A DNA stretch of 34,896 nucleotides from Clostridia bacterium (GTDB taxonomy: Bacteria; Bacillota; Clostridia; Oscillospirales; Acutalibacteraceae). This document shows positions 1 through 8,023 of this stretch, piece by piece (within the stretch, counting starts at the first letter, position 1; the number at the start of each line of letters is the position of its first letter). The stretch spans positions 1-34,896 of the forward strand of contig JAFPUM010000052.1 of NCBI GenBank assembly GCA_017395425.1, read 5' to 3'. A program made the position numbers and the translations under genes. The notes under the pieces were generated by a model. That model was not told the origin of the DNA. It saw only the letters and a program-made list of their open reading frames with translations, and did not search any database.

Positions 1-22
1 CAGAAGCAGAAGCAGAAGCAGG
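1..22. repeat. CAGAAG hexamer tandem repeat at window edge
   Basis: Three and a half copies of the hexamer CAGAAG open the window. In frame 1 they read Gln-Lys repeats that end at a TGA at 37-39, which could be the C-terminal tail of an upstream gene cut off by the window. In frame 3 they read Glu-Ala repeats and stay open into the downstream SDR gene. The coding frame cannot be decided from this fragment. Confidence 0.5.
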
Positions 23-129
23 CACATCAGACCCATTGACAGCCTATCGGCGCATGGTATTTTTGAATGTTTCAAAATTCCGTGCGCCGGTTTTTTGTGC
101 GGATGACATAGATGACATGAAACTTTCGT

Positions 130-158
130 TTGACAAACTGCCGGGAGTGTGGTTTAAT
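130..158 (+). promoter_or_regulatory. sigma-A type promoter for the SDR-to-hisF operon
   Basis: The -35 box TTGACA (130-135) and -10 box TTTAAT (153-158) are separated by 17 bases. Transcription would start near 165, giving a leader of about 27 bases to the ATG at 192. This supports 192 as the true start of the first gene and the start of the operon. Confidence 0.65.
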
Positions 159-191
159 GGTACTATGTTTACGATACAGGGAGGCTGCTGC

Positions 192-1253
192 ATGAACGCT
201 GTCTTTTTAGAGGATTTGGAAAATATAGCGGATAGCGATATCCGATGGGAGAAGCTCCGGGACAAGACCGTGATGGTGACGGGCGCGTCGGGGATGATCG
301 GCACCTATGCCGTGGGAACGCTGCTGCACCTCAACGATACAAGACATCTTGGCGTGAAAGTGCTGGGCGTGGTGCGCAATGCGAAAAAAATTCCCGATGA
401 CATCCGGCAGCACCCGGATTTTCAGACGGTGGTGCATGACGTGACACAGCCCTTTGCGCTGGAAGGCGGCGTGGATTACATCATCCACGCCGCCAGTCCC
501 GCCAGCCCGCTGATTATGAAGGACAAGCCGGTCGAAACCATTGCCGCCAACACATTGGGAACCTTCTACACGCTGGCGCTCGCCAAAGAGAAGGGCGCAC
601 AGGGCTATCTTTATATTTCCTCGCGGGAAATCTACGGTCAGCCGTCGCCCGATCAGGAATTCTTCTATGAGGACACCTATGGCTTTGTGGATCCCCTCAA
701 TGCCCGTTCCTGCTATCCGGAGGGCAAAAAGGCGGCGGAAACCATGTGCGTGAGCTATCGGCAGGAGTACGGCGTGAATGCCGCAATTGCCCGTCTGGCG
801 CACACCTACGGACCCTTTATGTCGATTGACGACGGCAGGGTGCAGGCGGATTTTCTCCGCAACGTGCTGTTCGGGGAAAATATTGTGCTGAAAAGTCAAG
901 GCACTGCGGTCAGAACCTACACCTATATCGCCGACGCGATGGACGGTTTGTTCCGCGTCCTGCTCAACGGGGAGGACATCGTTTACAATATCGGCGACGA
1001 GAACGGCAAGGTTTCCATCCGGGAACTGGCGGAACTGCTGGTCGGACTGCGTCCGGAGGCGCATCTCAGGCTGGTCTTTGACATTCCCGAGGGCGGCACG
1101 CAGGGAACCGCGCCGTTTACGGCGGGCATTCTCAGCAGCGGCAGAATCCGTGCCATTGGCTGGCAGCCGCGTTATACGGTGGCGCAGGGCTTTGAGCGGA
1201 CGCTGCAATTTTTGGAAATCGAGCGGGAAGCGGGAAGGATTGGAACAAAATGA
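192..1253 (+). CDS. NAD-dependent epimerase/dehydratase (extended SDR)
   Basis: 353-residue extended short-chain dehydrogenase, probably acting on a nucleotide-activated sugar in the cytoplasm. The N-terminal Rossmann motif GASGMIG is at residues 31-37 and binds NAD(P). The catalytic YxxxK is Y175/K179, and an SSREIYG segment near residue 145 carries the usual catalytic Ser region. The frame stays open upstream to the window edge, but ATG 192 is chosen because AGGGAGG lies 7 bases before it and a promoter lies at 130-158. The stop overlaps the next start as ATGA. The neighbouring cytidylyltransferase and CDP-glycerol-type transferase suggest a role in a surface polymer. The overall pattern resembles UDP-glucuronate decarboxylase and dTDP-glucose dehydratase relatives; the exact substrate cannot be read from sequence. 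Confidence 0.88.
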   Translation: MNAVFLEDLENIADSDIRWEKLRDKTVMVTGASGMIGTYAVGTLLHLNDTRHLGVKVLGVVRNAKKIPDDIRQHPDFQTVVHDVTQPFALEGGVDYIIHAASPASPLIMKDKPVETIAANTLGTFYTLALAKEKGAQGYLYISSREIYGQPSPDQEFFYEDTYGFVDPLNARSCYPEGKKAAETMCVSYRQEYGVNAAIARLAHTYGPFMSIDDGRVQADFLRNVLFGENIVLKSQGTAVRTYTYIADAMDGLFRVLLNGEDIVYNIGDENGKVSIRELAELLVGLRPEAHLRLVFDIPEGGTQGTAPFTAGILSSGRIRAIGWQPRYTVAQGFERTLQFLEIEREAGRIGTK

Positions 1254-2011
1254 GCCGGAATATCGCGATTATCTTCGCCGGTGGCAGCGGCGCCCGCATG
1301 GGGTCGGGACTGCCCAAGCAGTTTCTGGAGGTGGCGGGCAAGCCCGTCATTATCCACACCCTCAATATCTTTGAGGAACACGACGAAATCGACAGGATTT
1401 ACATTGCCTGCAAAGCGGATTATATTCCCCGCCTGAAACGGCTGATTGACCGTTACCGCATTACGAAGGTGGCGGGCGTGGTGCCGGGCGGCACCACCGG
1501 GCAGGATTCGATTTATCAGGCGCTTTGTCTCGCCAACGAAGAAAACAGCGGGGACGATATCGTGCTGATTCACGACGGTGTGCGTCCCTATGTGACAAAT
1601 GAGGTCATCCGTCAGGCGATTGCCTGTGTCAAGGCGCACGGCTCCGCCATCACCTGCACGCCGCTGTTTGAAACGCCCGTGGTCAGCACCGACGGCGAAC
1701 ACATCGACGATGTGCCGCCCAGAGAGCATTTCTTCACGGCGCAGGCGCCGCAGTGCTTCTACCTTCGCGACGTGATGGAGGCGCACGGGAAGGTGCGTGC
1801 CGTCAACCCTATGTACGAAGGCATCGTGGATACCTGCTCGCTGATGAAATCGCTGGGCAAGGACGTCGTGATGGTCAAGGGCAACCGCGGCAATATCAAG
1901 GTGACAACGCCGGAGGATTTGTATCTCTTCCACGGGCTGATGCAGTATCATGAGGTGGAGCAGATTTTCGGCTTCGGCGAGAAGGAAGTCGCCAGCAATC
2001 TGAAAAAGTAA
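1250..2011 (+). CDS. IspD/TarI-family cytidylyltransferase
   Basis: 253 residues, the normal length for IspD/TarI enzymes, which transfer CMP from CTP to a polyol or methylerythritol phosphate. The nucleotide-binding signature AGGSGARMG followed by LPKQF is at residues 10-25. HDGVRP lies in the middle, and the late motif GNRGNIKVTTPEDL is the family's C-terminal signature. It begins inside the stop of the SDR gene (4-base overlap), so the two are translationally coupled. Because a CDP-glycerol-type transferase follows, ribitol-5-phosphate (TarI-like) or a related polyol phosphate is a more likely substrate than methylerythritol phosphate. That choice rests on context; IspD itself remains possible if no other copy exists in the genome. 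Confidence 0.85.
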   Translation: MSRNIAIIFAGGSGARMGSGLPKQFLEVAGKPVIIHTLNIFEEHDEIDRIYIACKADYIPRLKRLIDRYRITKVAGVVPGGTTGQDSIYQALCLANEENSGDDIVLIHDGVRPYVTNEVIRQAIACVKAHGSAITCTPLFETPVVSTDGEHIDDVPPREHFFTAQAPQCFYLRDVMEAHGKVRAVNPMYEGIVDTCSLMKSLGKDVVMVKGNRGNIKVTTPEDLYLFHGLMQYHEVEQIFGFGEKEVASNLKK

Positions 2012-2040
2012 CGGGTAATTTCTGTTGGGAGGAATGTCAA

Positions 2041-3687
2041 TTGGCGGACGGCGGCGGAATGCTGACGATGACCCGGATGCGCTGGCAGGGCGTGTATCTT
2101 TTCATCACGCTGTCGGGGGAGAATTTGACGCGGTACGAAGTCTGTCTGACGGACAAGAGCGGGAAGCGGGTTTTTCCTTTGGATGAATGGGACACGCAGA
2201 CCGGCTTGCTGACGGTCAACATCACCAATCTTGGCGGCGGACGCATGGCGGACAACGGCGTGTGGTTCTTCCGGTATCGCGTCAGAGACAGCCATGACGC
2301 GTGGAAAGACCTGCCCATCACGCGGGAAGTGGGCTATTCGCTCGCCGGGCTGGACAAGGTGTACCGCTACGGCGGCATCGCCTACGCGTATGCGGTGACG
2401 TTTGCCATTGAGGGTGAAGGAGAAGCGCTCCACTGTTCCATGACGTGCACCTATCTGGTCAAAAACGACACGTCCCGCAGGCGCGTGTTCCGCGCGGAAT
2501 CGAGCCGATGGGGTTCGAGAATGCAGCGGCAGCTGATTTACGGGTTGGAGTGCGGCATCAACGGCATCTATCAGATCATGTCCCGACTGACCCCGAAGAA
2601 GGGAACCCGCGTGCTGCTGATGTCGGAATCGCGGGTGCCGATGAACGGCAATCTCAAGGCTCTGGACGAGCGCATCAAGGCGCGGAGGCTGGACAAATCT
2701 ACGCTGAAACTCTCCTACTGGTTTCACAAGACGCTGGAGGGCAGCCGCTTCAAAATCCTGCTGCTCTGGCTGCGACTGGCATTTCTGGCGGCAAGACAGG
2801 ATATCATCTTTGTGGACGATTACTGCCCCTTCTTCAACAGCATCAAGCTCCATCCCAAAACCACGCTGGTACAGGTGTGGCACGCGGGCGTGGGATTCAA
2901 ATCGGTGGGGTATGCCCGCTTCGGCACCGACGGCAGTCCCAAGCCGGAGCGCTGCTGCTATCGGCAGCAGGATTACGCGATTGTGGGCGGCGAGGCGCTG
3001 CGGGAGGTCTATGCCGAGGTCTTCGGCATGGACAAAAAGCAATGTCTCCCCTACGGACTGATGCGGCTGGACGGTTATCTCGACCCCGCAAAACAGGCGG
3101 TGTTCCGCGAAACGTTTTACCGGGAACATCCGGAACTGTCCGGCAAAAAGCTGATTCTCTTTGCGCCGACCTTCCGCGGCGCCAGTCAGCGCACGTCGTA
3201 CTATCCCTACGACAAACTGGATTTTGCCAAAATATATGAAATGTGCGGCGACGAATACCGGTTTCTCATCAAGCAGCACCCTTTTATTTCTCACAAGGTG
3301 CCCATCGGGGAACGCTATGCCGACCGCATTTTCGATTTTACTTCTTTCCCCGATATCAACGATTTGTTTTATGTGACGGATATTCTTATTACGGATTATT
3401 CGTCCAATATCTATGAATTTTCCCTGCTGGAACGTCCCATGCTCTTCTTTGTGTTCGACAAGGAGGAATATGAGCTGACGCGGGGGGTTCACCGCACGGT
3501 GAACCGGTACGCGCCGGGCAAGCTCTGCCGCACCTGCGATGAGCTGATTGCCGCGATTCAGAACGGCGACTTCGAGCAGGAAAAGGCGCGGCGCTTTGTG
3601 GCGGAGAATTTTGACCATTCGGAGGGTCTTGCCGCCGACAGGGTGATTGACAACCTGATTCTGAAAAAACCGATGGGAGGACAATAA
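2041..3687 (+). CDS. CDP-glycerol/ribitol-type polyol-phosphate transferase
   Basis: 548 residues matching the CDP-glycerol glycerophosphotransferase family (Glyphos_transf, as in TagF/TarF/TarL), peripheral membrane enzymes that add polyol phosphates to a teichoic-acid-like chain. The C-terminal catalytic half shows WHAG (H281), FAPTFRG, KQHP (H413) and TDYSS (451-455); the two histidines are the family's key residues. The first ~180 residues form a less conserved N-terminal region. The start is TTG at 2041, preceded by GGGAGG at 2027-2032; ATG 2034 is in another frame and ATG 2059 has poorer spacing. It lies 29 bases after the cytidylyltransferase, which would supply its CDP-activated donor. 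Glycerol versus ribitol cannot be told. Confidence 0.9.
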   Translation: MADGGGMLTMTRMRWQGVYLFITLSGENLTRYEVCLTDKSGKRVFPLDEWDTQTGLLTVNITNLGGGRMADNGVWFFRYRVRDSHDAWKDLPITREVGYSLAGLDKVYRYGGIAYAYAVTFAIEGEGEALHCSMTCTYLVKNDTSRRRVFRAESSRWGSRMQRQLIYGLECGINGIYQIMSRLTPKKGTRVLLMSESRVPMNGNLKALDERIKARRLDKSTLKLSYWFHKTLEGSRFKILLLWLRLAFLAARQDIIFVDDYCPFFNSIKLHPKTTLVQVWHAGVGFKSVGYARFGTDGSPKPERCCYRQQDYAIVGGEALREVYAEVFGMDKKQCLPYGLMRLDGYLDPAKQAVFRETFYREHPELSGKKLILFAPTFRGASQRTSYYPYDKLDFAKIYEMCGDEYRFLIKQHPFISHKVPIGERYADRIFDFTSFPDINDLFYVTDILITDYSSNIYEFSLLERPMLFFVFDKEEYELTRGVHRTVNRYAPGKLCRTCDELIAAIQNGDFEQEKARRFVAENFDHSEGLAADRVIDNLILKKPMGGQ

Positions 3688-3693
3688 CGCGAT

Positions 3694-4305
3694 ATGGTGG
3701 CGATTATCGATTACGGAGCGGGCAATCTGCTCAGTGTGCAGAAGGCATTGGATTTTATCGGCTGTGAAAATGCAGTGACAAGTGACCCCGACATCATCGC
3801 CGTGGCGGACGGCGCGATACTGCCCGGCGTGGGTTCGTTCGGCGACGCGATGGAGCATATGCACACATACGGACTGGTGGAGGCGGTTCAGGACTTCGCG
3901 GCAGGCGGCAAGCCGTTTCTCGGCATCTGTCTGGGGTTGCAGGTGCTGTTTGACCGCAGCGAGGAATCGCCGGGCGTGGACGGTCTGTCAGTGCTGCCCG
4001 GCGAGGTGAGGCGTTTTCCGTCGGATATGGGACTGAAAATTCCCCATATCGGCTGGAATTCCATTGCCTGCCGCCCGGACTGTCCGCTGTTTGAGGGACT
4101 GCCGACGGAGCCGTATGTGTATTTTGTCCATAGCTATTATCTGAACGCCGCCAGTGACGACGCGGTTGCCGCCACGGCGGATTACGGTATTCCCTTCCAC
4201 GCGGCGGCGTGGCGCGGCAATGTCTTTGCCACGCAGTTCCATCCCGAGAAGAGCGGGGCGGTAGGCTTGCAGATACTGCGCAATTTCGCGACGCTGACCA
4301 ACTAG
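3694..4305 (+). CDS. hisH: Imidazole glycerol phosphate synthase, glutaminase subunit
   Basis: 203-residue class I glutamine amidotransferase that hydrolyses glutamine and channels ammonia to HisF for imidazole glycerol phosphate and AICAR synthesis in histidine biosynthesis. It opens with the typical IIDYGAGNLLSV. The nucleophile is C79 in GICLGLQ, and the triad is completed by H183 and E185 in QFHPEKSG. Length is normal. It starts 6 bases after the polyol-phosphate transferase with GGGAGG at 3675-3680, so it belongs to the same operon. hisF follows after a 210-base gap occupied by a repeat. No other his genes are in the window. Confidence 0.95.
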   Translation: MVAIIDYGAGNLLSVQKALDFIGCENAVTSDPDIIAVADGAILPGVGSFGDAMEHMHTYGLVEAVQDFAAGGKPFLGICLGLQVLFDRSEESPGVDGLSVLPGEVRRFPSDMGLKIPHIGWNSIACRPDCPLFEGLPTEPYVYFVHSYYLNAASDDAVAATADYGIPFHAAAWRGNVFATQFHPEKSGAVGLQILRNFATLTN

Positions 4306-4317
4306 CGAAGCGTGGGA

Positions 4318-4452
4318 GTCGAGGGGGGCGAGCCCTCCTCGCAGGTCAAGGGCAGCGCCCTTGCGGGGACCGGGGCAGCGCCCCGGGAGGCAGCACAACG
4401 TGCTGCCGAGCGAGACGAGCCAAGACCAACAACGGGGAAGGGCGAATTCCAA
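4318..4452 (+). repeat. Dispersed four-hairpin repeat, copy 1
   Basis: GC-rich intergenic element between hisH and hisF made of consecutive hairpins: GAGGGG...CCCTC near 4320-4340, AGGGC-AGC-GCCCT near 4349-4361, CCGGGGC-AGC-GCCCCGG near 4370-4386 and GGCAGCA-CAACG-TGCTGCC at about 4389-4407. The reverse complement of 13403-13545 aligns along almost its whole length, including the shared GGGCGAATTCC end. It interrupts an otherwise tight operon. It is probably an interspersed, structure-forming repeat; function is unknown. Confidence 0.8.
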
Positions 4453-4515
4453 AAAGGAACCCTCCCCATCCATTTCCCCAAATGACGAAATCAGGGAAGG
4501 AGCAACCAAAAAAAT

Positions 4516-5277
4516 ATGTTTGCCAAAAGAATTATCCCCTGTCTGGACGTGAAGGACGGCAGGGTGGTCAAGGGCGTGAGCTTCGTGAATCTGCGCGACG
4601 CGGGCGACCCGGTGGAGTGCGCGGCGGCTTACGACAGGCAGGGCGCGGACGAACTGGTCTTTCTGGACATCACCGCGTCGTCGGACGACAGAAGCATTGT
4701 CATCGACATGGTGCGGCGGGTCGCGGAAACGGTGTTTATTCCCTTTACCGTGGGCGGCGGCATCCGCACGGTGGACGATTTCACGGGACTGCTGCGGGCA
4801 GGCGCCGACAAGGTATCGGTCAATTCGGCGGCGATTCTGCGTCCGGCACTCATTTCGGAAGCCGCCTATAAATTCGGCAGTCAGTGTGTGGTCGTCGCGA
4901 TTGACGCCAAACGCCGTGCCGACGGCGACGGCTGGACGATTTACAAAAACGGCGGGCGCGTGGATATGGGCATTGACGCCGTGGAATGGGCGGTGGAAGC
5001 CGAACGGCGCGGCGCGGGCGAAATCCTGCTCACCAGTATGGACTGCGACGGGCAGAAGGCGGGATATGACCTTGCCCTGACCCGCGCTGTCAGCGAAAGC
5101 GTCGGCATTCCGGTCATCGCTTCGGGCGGCGCGGGAAGTAAAGAACACTTCCTCGACGCACTCACCCAAGGCAAAGCCGACGCGGCACTCGCGGCGTCGC
5201 TCTTCCACTTCAAGGAGCTCGAAATTCCCGACCTCAAACGCTATCTCGCGGAGAACGGCGTGTCGGTCAGACGGTAA
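4516..5277 (+). CDS. hisF: Imidazole glycerol phosphate synthase, cyclase subunit
   Basis: 253-residue (beta/alpha)8-barrel cyclase that joins HisH-derived ammonia with PRFAR to form imidazole glycerol phosphate and AICAR. The N-terminus [16 protein letters not shown] carries catalytic D11, and VVAIDAKR carries catalytic D130. The phosphate-binding segments FTVGGGI and IASGGAG are intact. It reads as canonical HisF rather than the divergent WbuZ type of surface-polysaccharide loci. GGAAGGAG at 4495-4502 precedes the ATG by 13 bases. It is the last gene before a strong terminator. Its partner hisH lies upstream across a repeat element. Confidence 0.96.
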   Translation: MFAKRIIPCLDVKDGRVVKGVSFVNLRDAGDPVECAAAYDRQGADELVFLDITASSDDRSIVIDMVRRVAETVFIPFTVGGGIRTVDDFTGLLRAGADKVSVNSAAILRPALISEAAYKFGSQCVVVAIDAKRRADGDGWTIYKNGGRVDMGIDAVEWAVEAERRGAGEILLTSMDCDGQKAGYDLALTRAVSESVGIPVIASGGAGSKEHFLDALTQGKADAALAASLFHFKELEIPDLKRYLAENGVSVRR

Positions 5278-5294
5278 TTTTTTCACTGTTTCAC

Positions 5295-5332
5295 TAGGGA
5301 TACGCTGAATCAGTCGATTCAGCGTATCCCTA
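5295..5332. repeat. Perfect 17-bp inverted repeat after hisF
   Basis: The arm TAGGGATACGCTGAATC is followed by a 4-base loop (AGTC) and its exact reverse complement. No T-run follows, so it is not a terminator by itself, but it sits directly before the real terminator at 5340-5390. It could be a mobile palindromic repeat or a 3'-end stabilising hairpin. Confidence 0.75.
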
Positions 5333-5339
5333 CAACCAA

Positions 5340-5390
5340 GCGCCCCATGACGGAACCAAAACGGTGCCGTCATGGGGCGCAGATTTTTTT
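5340..5390 (+). terminator. Rho-independent terminator after hisF
   Basis: A 14-bp perfect stem (GCGCCCCATGACGG at 5340-5353 with its complement at 5367-5380) is followed by AGA and seven T. It ends the operon that starts at the promoter at 130 and also insulates it from the convergent acyltransferase gene. Confidence 0.92.
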
Positions 5391-5422
5391 GAAGTTTTAG
5401 GGGTCTTTTCAGATAAATGCCG

Positions 5423-6604
5423 TTATTCCGCGGAGGATGGTTCTTCAGCCGGAGCCTTTACCGCGTCCGTGACCGCTTCTGCCACCGTCGGAGGCGCGGG
5501 CGGGGTGGAAGAATCCTTTTTCCGCGTGAGCCGTACAATGCCGTCGCCGAGCAGTTGGGTGACAATGGCGAACAGCAATGTCTGAATCACAATGTTGACA
5601 ATCTGTCCGTTCGGGTCAAGATGGGTGTAATAATGGGTGGTCAGCACGATGGCGGCTGTCTGGGCGAGATAAATCGACAGGCTGAATTTGCCGAGGAAAT
5701 AGGACACCGGATTGTCAAAGAGTTTGCCGGAATAGGTCAGTCCGCTGAACGACAGCGTGACGGCGGTAAAAATAAAGAAGAGCGCCGCGAATTCATACTG
5801 CCACGGGAAGGTCATGATGACGAAGAAGACCACCACCGTATAGCAGACCCATTCCAGAAGCGTCAGGAGGGCGCGTCTGACCGCGCCGATTTTGTCTTTC
5901 AGGGGCGCGAGATATTCTTTGGCAAGGGCGTAGGCGAAGGTGCCCAGCAGGATTTCGCCGAAGCCGCGGATCATGCCGCGGTAGAAATGTCCCTCCCAGA
6001 CCGCCACGCCGGACAGCCGTCCGCAGGTGTAGCCGAGATAGCCGAGAATCATCAGCGAGCCGACCGGCGCCGCCACTTTGGTGAAGACCTCGAAATACCG
6101 GCGGCAGAGCGGATAGATCACCGCAATGGCAATGATCATGACCGAGAGATACCATTCGACGTGATTGAGATTGCCGGCGGGAACGCCGGTCATCTGGAAG
6201 AGGAAGAGATTGGGCAGGGAATTGACAAAGAGCAGCACGTTGTGGAACCAGTCATACTGCCGCACGATGACCGCAATAATGAACAGCGTGACAAACGCGA
6301 TGAAATGATAGGGGAAGATGGCGGTGTATTTCTTCCAGACGAACCTGACGGTTTCGTCGCCGATGGGAGCGTGGGGCTGGCGGTGACGCTGTTTATCCGC
6401 GCTCATGGCGAGGAACAGTCCTGTCAGCAGGAAGAAGAATTCCACACCGATCGCGCCGTGGGGGAAGAATCCAAAAAAGACGCCCTTCGCCATCGAAGGT
6501 TCGCCGAGAATGTATTTTTCGGCGTGGAAGAGCAGGACGAACGCGGCAAAGGCAAAGCGCCAGAATTCCAGCGTCCCGTTTCGTTTGCTTCGGCTTTTTT
6601 CCAT
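5423..6604 (-). CDS. Membrane acyltransferase (acyltransferase-3 family)
   Basis: 393-residue multi-pass membrane protein of the OafA/acyltransferase-3 type, which transfers acyl groups, usually acetyl, onto surface glycans or lipids. The N-terminal signature is present: LEFWRFAFA followed by an LFHAEK histidine motif and FFPHGAIGVEFFFLLTGLFL. About ten hydrophobic segments span the middle. The C-terminal ~30 residues are a hydrophilic Ala/Pro/Glu-rich tail. The start at 6604 has AGGTGG about 11 bases upstream and a perfect promoter at 6660-6688. It is transcribed alone against its neighbours, converging on hisF. A substrate made by the adjacent polymer genes is plausible but unproven. Confidence 0.9.
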   Translation of the reverse strand: MEKSRSKRNGTLEFWRFAFAAFVLLFHAEKYILGEPSMAKGVFFGFFPHGAIGVEFFFLLTGLFLAMSADKQRHRQPHAPIGDETVRFVWKKYTAIFPYHFIAFVTLFIIAVIVRQYDWFHNVLLFVNSLPNLFLFQMTGVPAGNLNHVEWYLSVMIIAIAVIYPLCRRYFEVFTKVAAPVGSLMILGYLGYTCGRLSGVAVWEGHFYRGMIRGFGEILLGTFAYALAKEYLAPLKDKIGAVRRALLTLLEWVCYTVVVFFVIMTFPWQYEFAALFFIFTAVTLSFSGLTYSGKLFDNPVSYFLGKFSLSIYLAQTAAIVLTTHYYTHLDPNGQIVNIVIQTLLFAIVTQLLGDGIVRLTRKKDSSTPPAPPTVAEAVTDAVKAPAEEPSSAE

Positions 6605-6659
6605 AATCGGTCAATACCACCTGACATAATAGAATGCACGCGCAATGCGTTACAAAAAC

Positions 6660-6688
6660 ATTATAGTCTTTCCCTTGTTTTTTGTCAA
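6660..6688 (-). promoter_or_regulatory. Perfect sigma-A promoter for the acyltransferase
   Basis: Read on the minus strand, TTGACA (6688-6683) and TATAAT (6665-6660) are separated by exactly 17 bases. Transcription would begin near 6653, giving a leader of about 50 bases to the ATG at 6604. Confidence 0.88.
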
Positions 6689-6898
6689 TTGTATACGAGC
6701 AATTTTGAAGAAAATCTGAAAAAATTTTGAAAAGCAACGAAAAGAAAAAAAAGATTGACAAATGGTAAAAAAAACGCTTTGCCTATTTATTTTTAGCCGA
6801 ACCTGTGGTAAGATAAAAGAAGCGCGGGATGCAGATGAAACGCGTCTGACAGGATGTATCAATATGTGAAAGTGTAAAAAAGTGAGGATGCTGCAATC

Positions 6899-7978
6899 AT
6901 GAAAAAGAATAACGGGAAGGGCAGTACCGTGGATTTTATACTGGTACTGGTGATGTTCGGGATGGTGTTGGGCTGCTTTATGGCGGCAATGTCCGCGATT
7001 GTGCCGGACAGCGCCAGGCAACAGCCGGCGGTCAACCGCGTATCCGCCTTTGATCTGGACGGAAAACAGGCATATGATTTCATTGAAACCGACGGAAAGA
7101 ACGGTCTGAAATATTATGTGATTACCAAGGGAACCAGCTCCACCGCTTCCACCGCGACAACGCTTCCTTCACGAAGCGAAACTACGAAGAAATCCGTGCA
7201 GGAAGCGGCAGTCACAACCATTGTGATTCCCGACGTGACCGAGGAAACCACCGCTTCTGTCCCGGAGGAAACCACCACTGCCACAGCGCTGATGACCGAG
7301 ACAACCCAAACGACGACCACGACAACGTCTGCCGCTCAGGAACAGACCGACCGGCGGCGTGTTGCCTATCTGACCTTCGACGACGGTCCTTCCGAAAACA
7401 CCGGCAAGATTCTCGATATTCTCGACCAGTATGACGTCAAGGCGACCTTCTTTGTGATTTATCACAAGAACATGAAGAGCACCTATCAGGAAATCGTCAA
7501 CCGGGGTCATACCATCGCCCTGCACAGCTATACCCACAGCTATCGCAAAATCTACAAGAGCGAGGAAGCTTATTTTGAAGACCTCCAGAAGATTCACGAC
7601 TATATCTACGACGTGACCGGTGTGGATTCCCATATCATGCGCTTCCCCGGCGGTTCGAGCAATACCATCAGCAACAAGTACTGCAAGGGCATTATGAAGC
7701 AGCTCAAGGTGGATGTGAAGGAACGCGGCTATGTCTATCACGACTGGAATGTGGACAGCACCGACGCGAGCGGCAACAACCGCGACCCGGAAGTGCTGCT
7801 GGAAAACGTCAAGGCGCGTCTCACCAAGAGCCGCAAGTCCAACATCCTGATGCACGATACGGGGAAGATGAAGCAGACCACCGTGGAGGCGCTGCCCCGT
7901 ATTATTGAGTACATCCGTTCGGAAGGCTACGAAATGGAACGCCTGACCGACGATTCCGCTGTCATTACCCATGGCTGA
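6899..7978 (+). CDS. Membrane-anchored polysaccharide deacetylase (NodB/CE4), copy 1
   Basis: 359 residues. One N-terminal membrane anchor (about residues 12-35) is followed by a Thr/Ser-rich extracellular linker (about 75-145) and a NodB/CE4 domain from about residue 155. The domain has the metal and catalytic motifs TFDDGP (D161, D162), HSYTHS (H209, H213), RFPGGSSN, DWNVDS and ILMHDT. Such enzymes remove acetyl groups from N-acetylated sugars, most often peptidoglycan GlcNAc (PgdA-like), outside the cell. The ATG at 6899 follows GAGGA by 10 bases. A close paralogue follows 45 bases later, probably co-transcribed. A TTGACA lies at 6755-6760 but without a well-spaced -10 box. Confidence 0.92.
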   Translation: MKKNNGKGSTVDFILVLVMFGMVLGCFMAAMSAIVPDSARQQPAVNRVSAFDLDGKQAYDFIETDGKNGLKYYVITKGTSSTASTATTLPSRSETTKKSVQEAAVTTIVIPDVTEETTASVPEETTTATALMTETTQTTTTTTSAAQEQTDRRRVAYLTFDDGPSENTGKILDILDQYDVKATFFVIYHKNMKSTYQEIVNRGHTIALHSYTHSYRKIYKSEEAYFEDLQKIHDYIYDVTGVDSHIMRFPGGSSNTISNKYCKGIMKQLKVDVKERGYVYHDWNVDSTDASGNNRDPEVLLENVKARLTKSRKSNILMHDTGKMKQTTVEALPRIIEYIRSEGYEMERLTDDSAVITHG

Positions 7979-8023
7979 CAGTGATAAACCACAGAATTTC
8001 ACACAAAAAGGAGGGAATGCGAC

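Noticed and set aside
1948-3864. 638-codon open frame on the minus strand opposite the polyol-phosphate transferase
   Set aside because: It lies antisense to a clearly conserved family member, has no recognisable domain and is His/Arg/Gln-rich as expected from a GC-rich third-position shadow.
4318-4452. CRISPR-like repeat
   Set aside because: The element is a series of different hairpins without regular repeats and spacers.
4209-4871. 220-codon plus-strand frame spanning the hisH-hisF gap
   Set aside because: It overlaps both conserved genes in another frame and its unique part is the GC-rich repeat.
5417-6730. 437-codon plus-strand frame opposite the acyltransferase
   Set aside because: Composition is charged and domainless, while the minus-strand frame has the acyltransferase-3 signature, a perfect promoter and a start site.
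6755-6814. Sigma-A promoter for the first deacetylase from TTGACA at 6755 and TAAGAT at 6809
   Set aside because: The spacing between the boxes is far too long and no alternative box at 16-18 bases was convincing.
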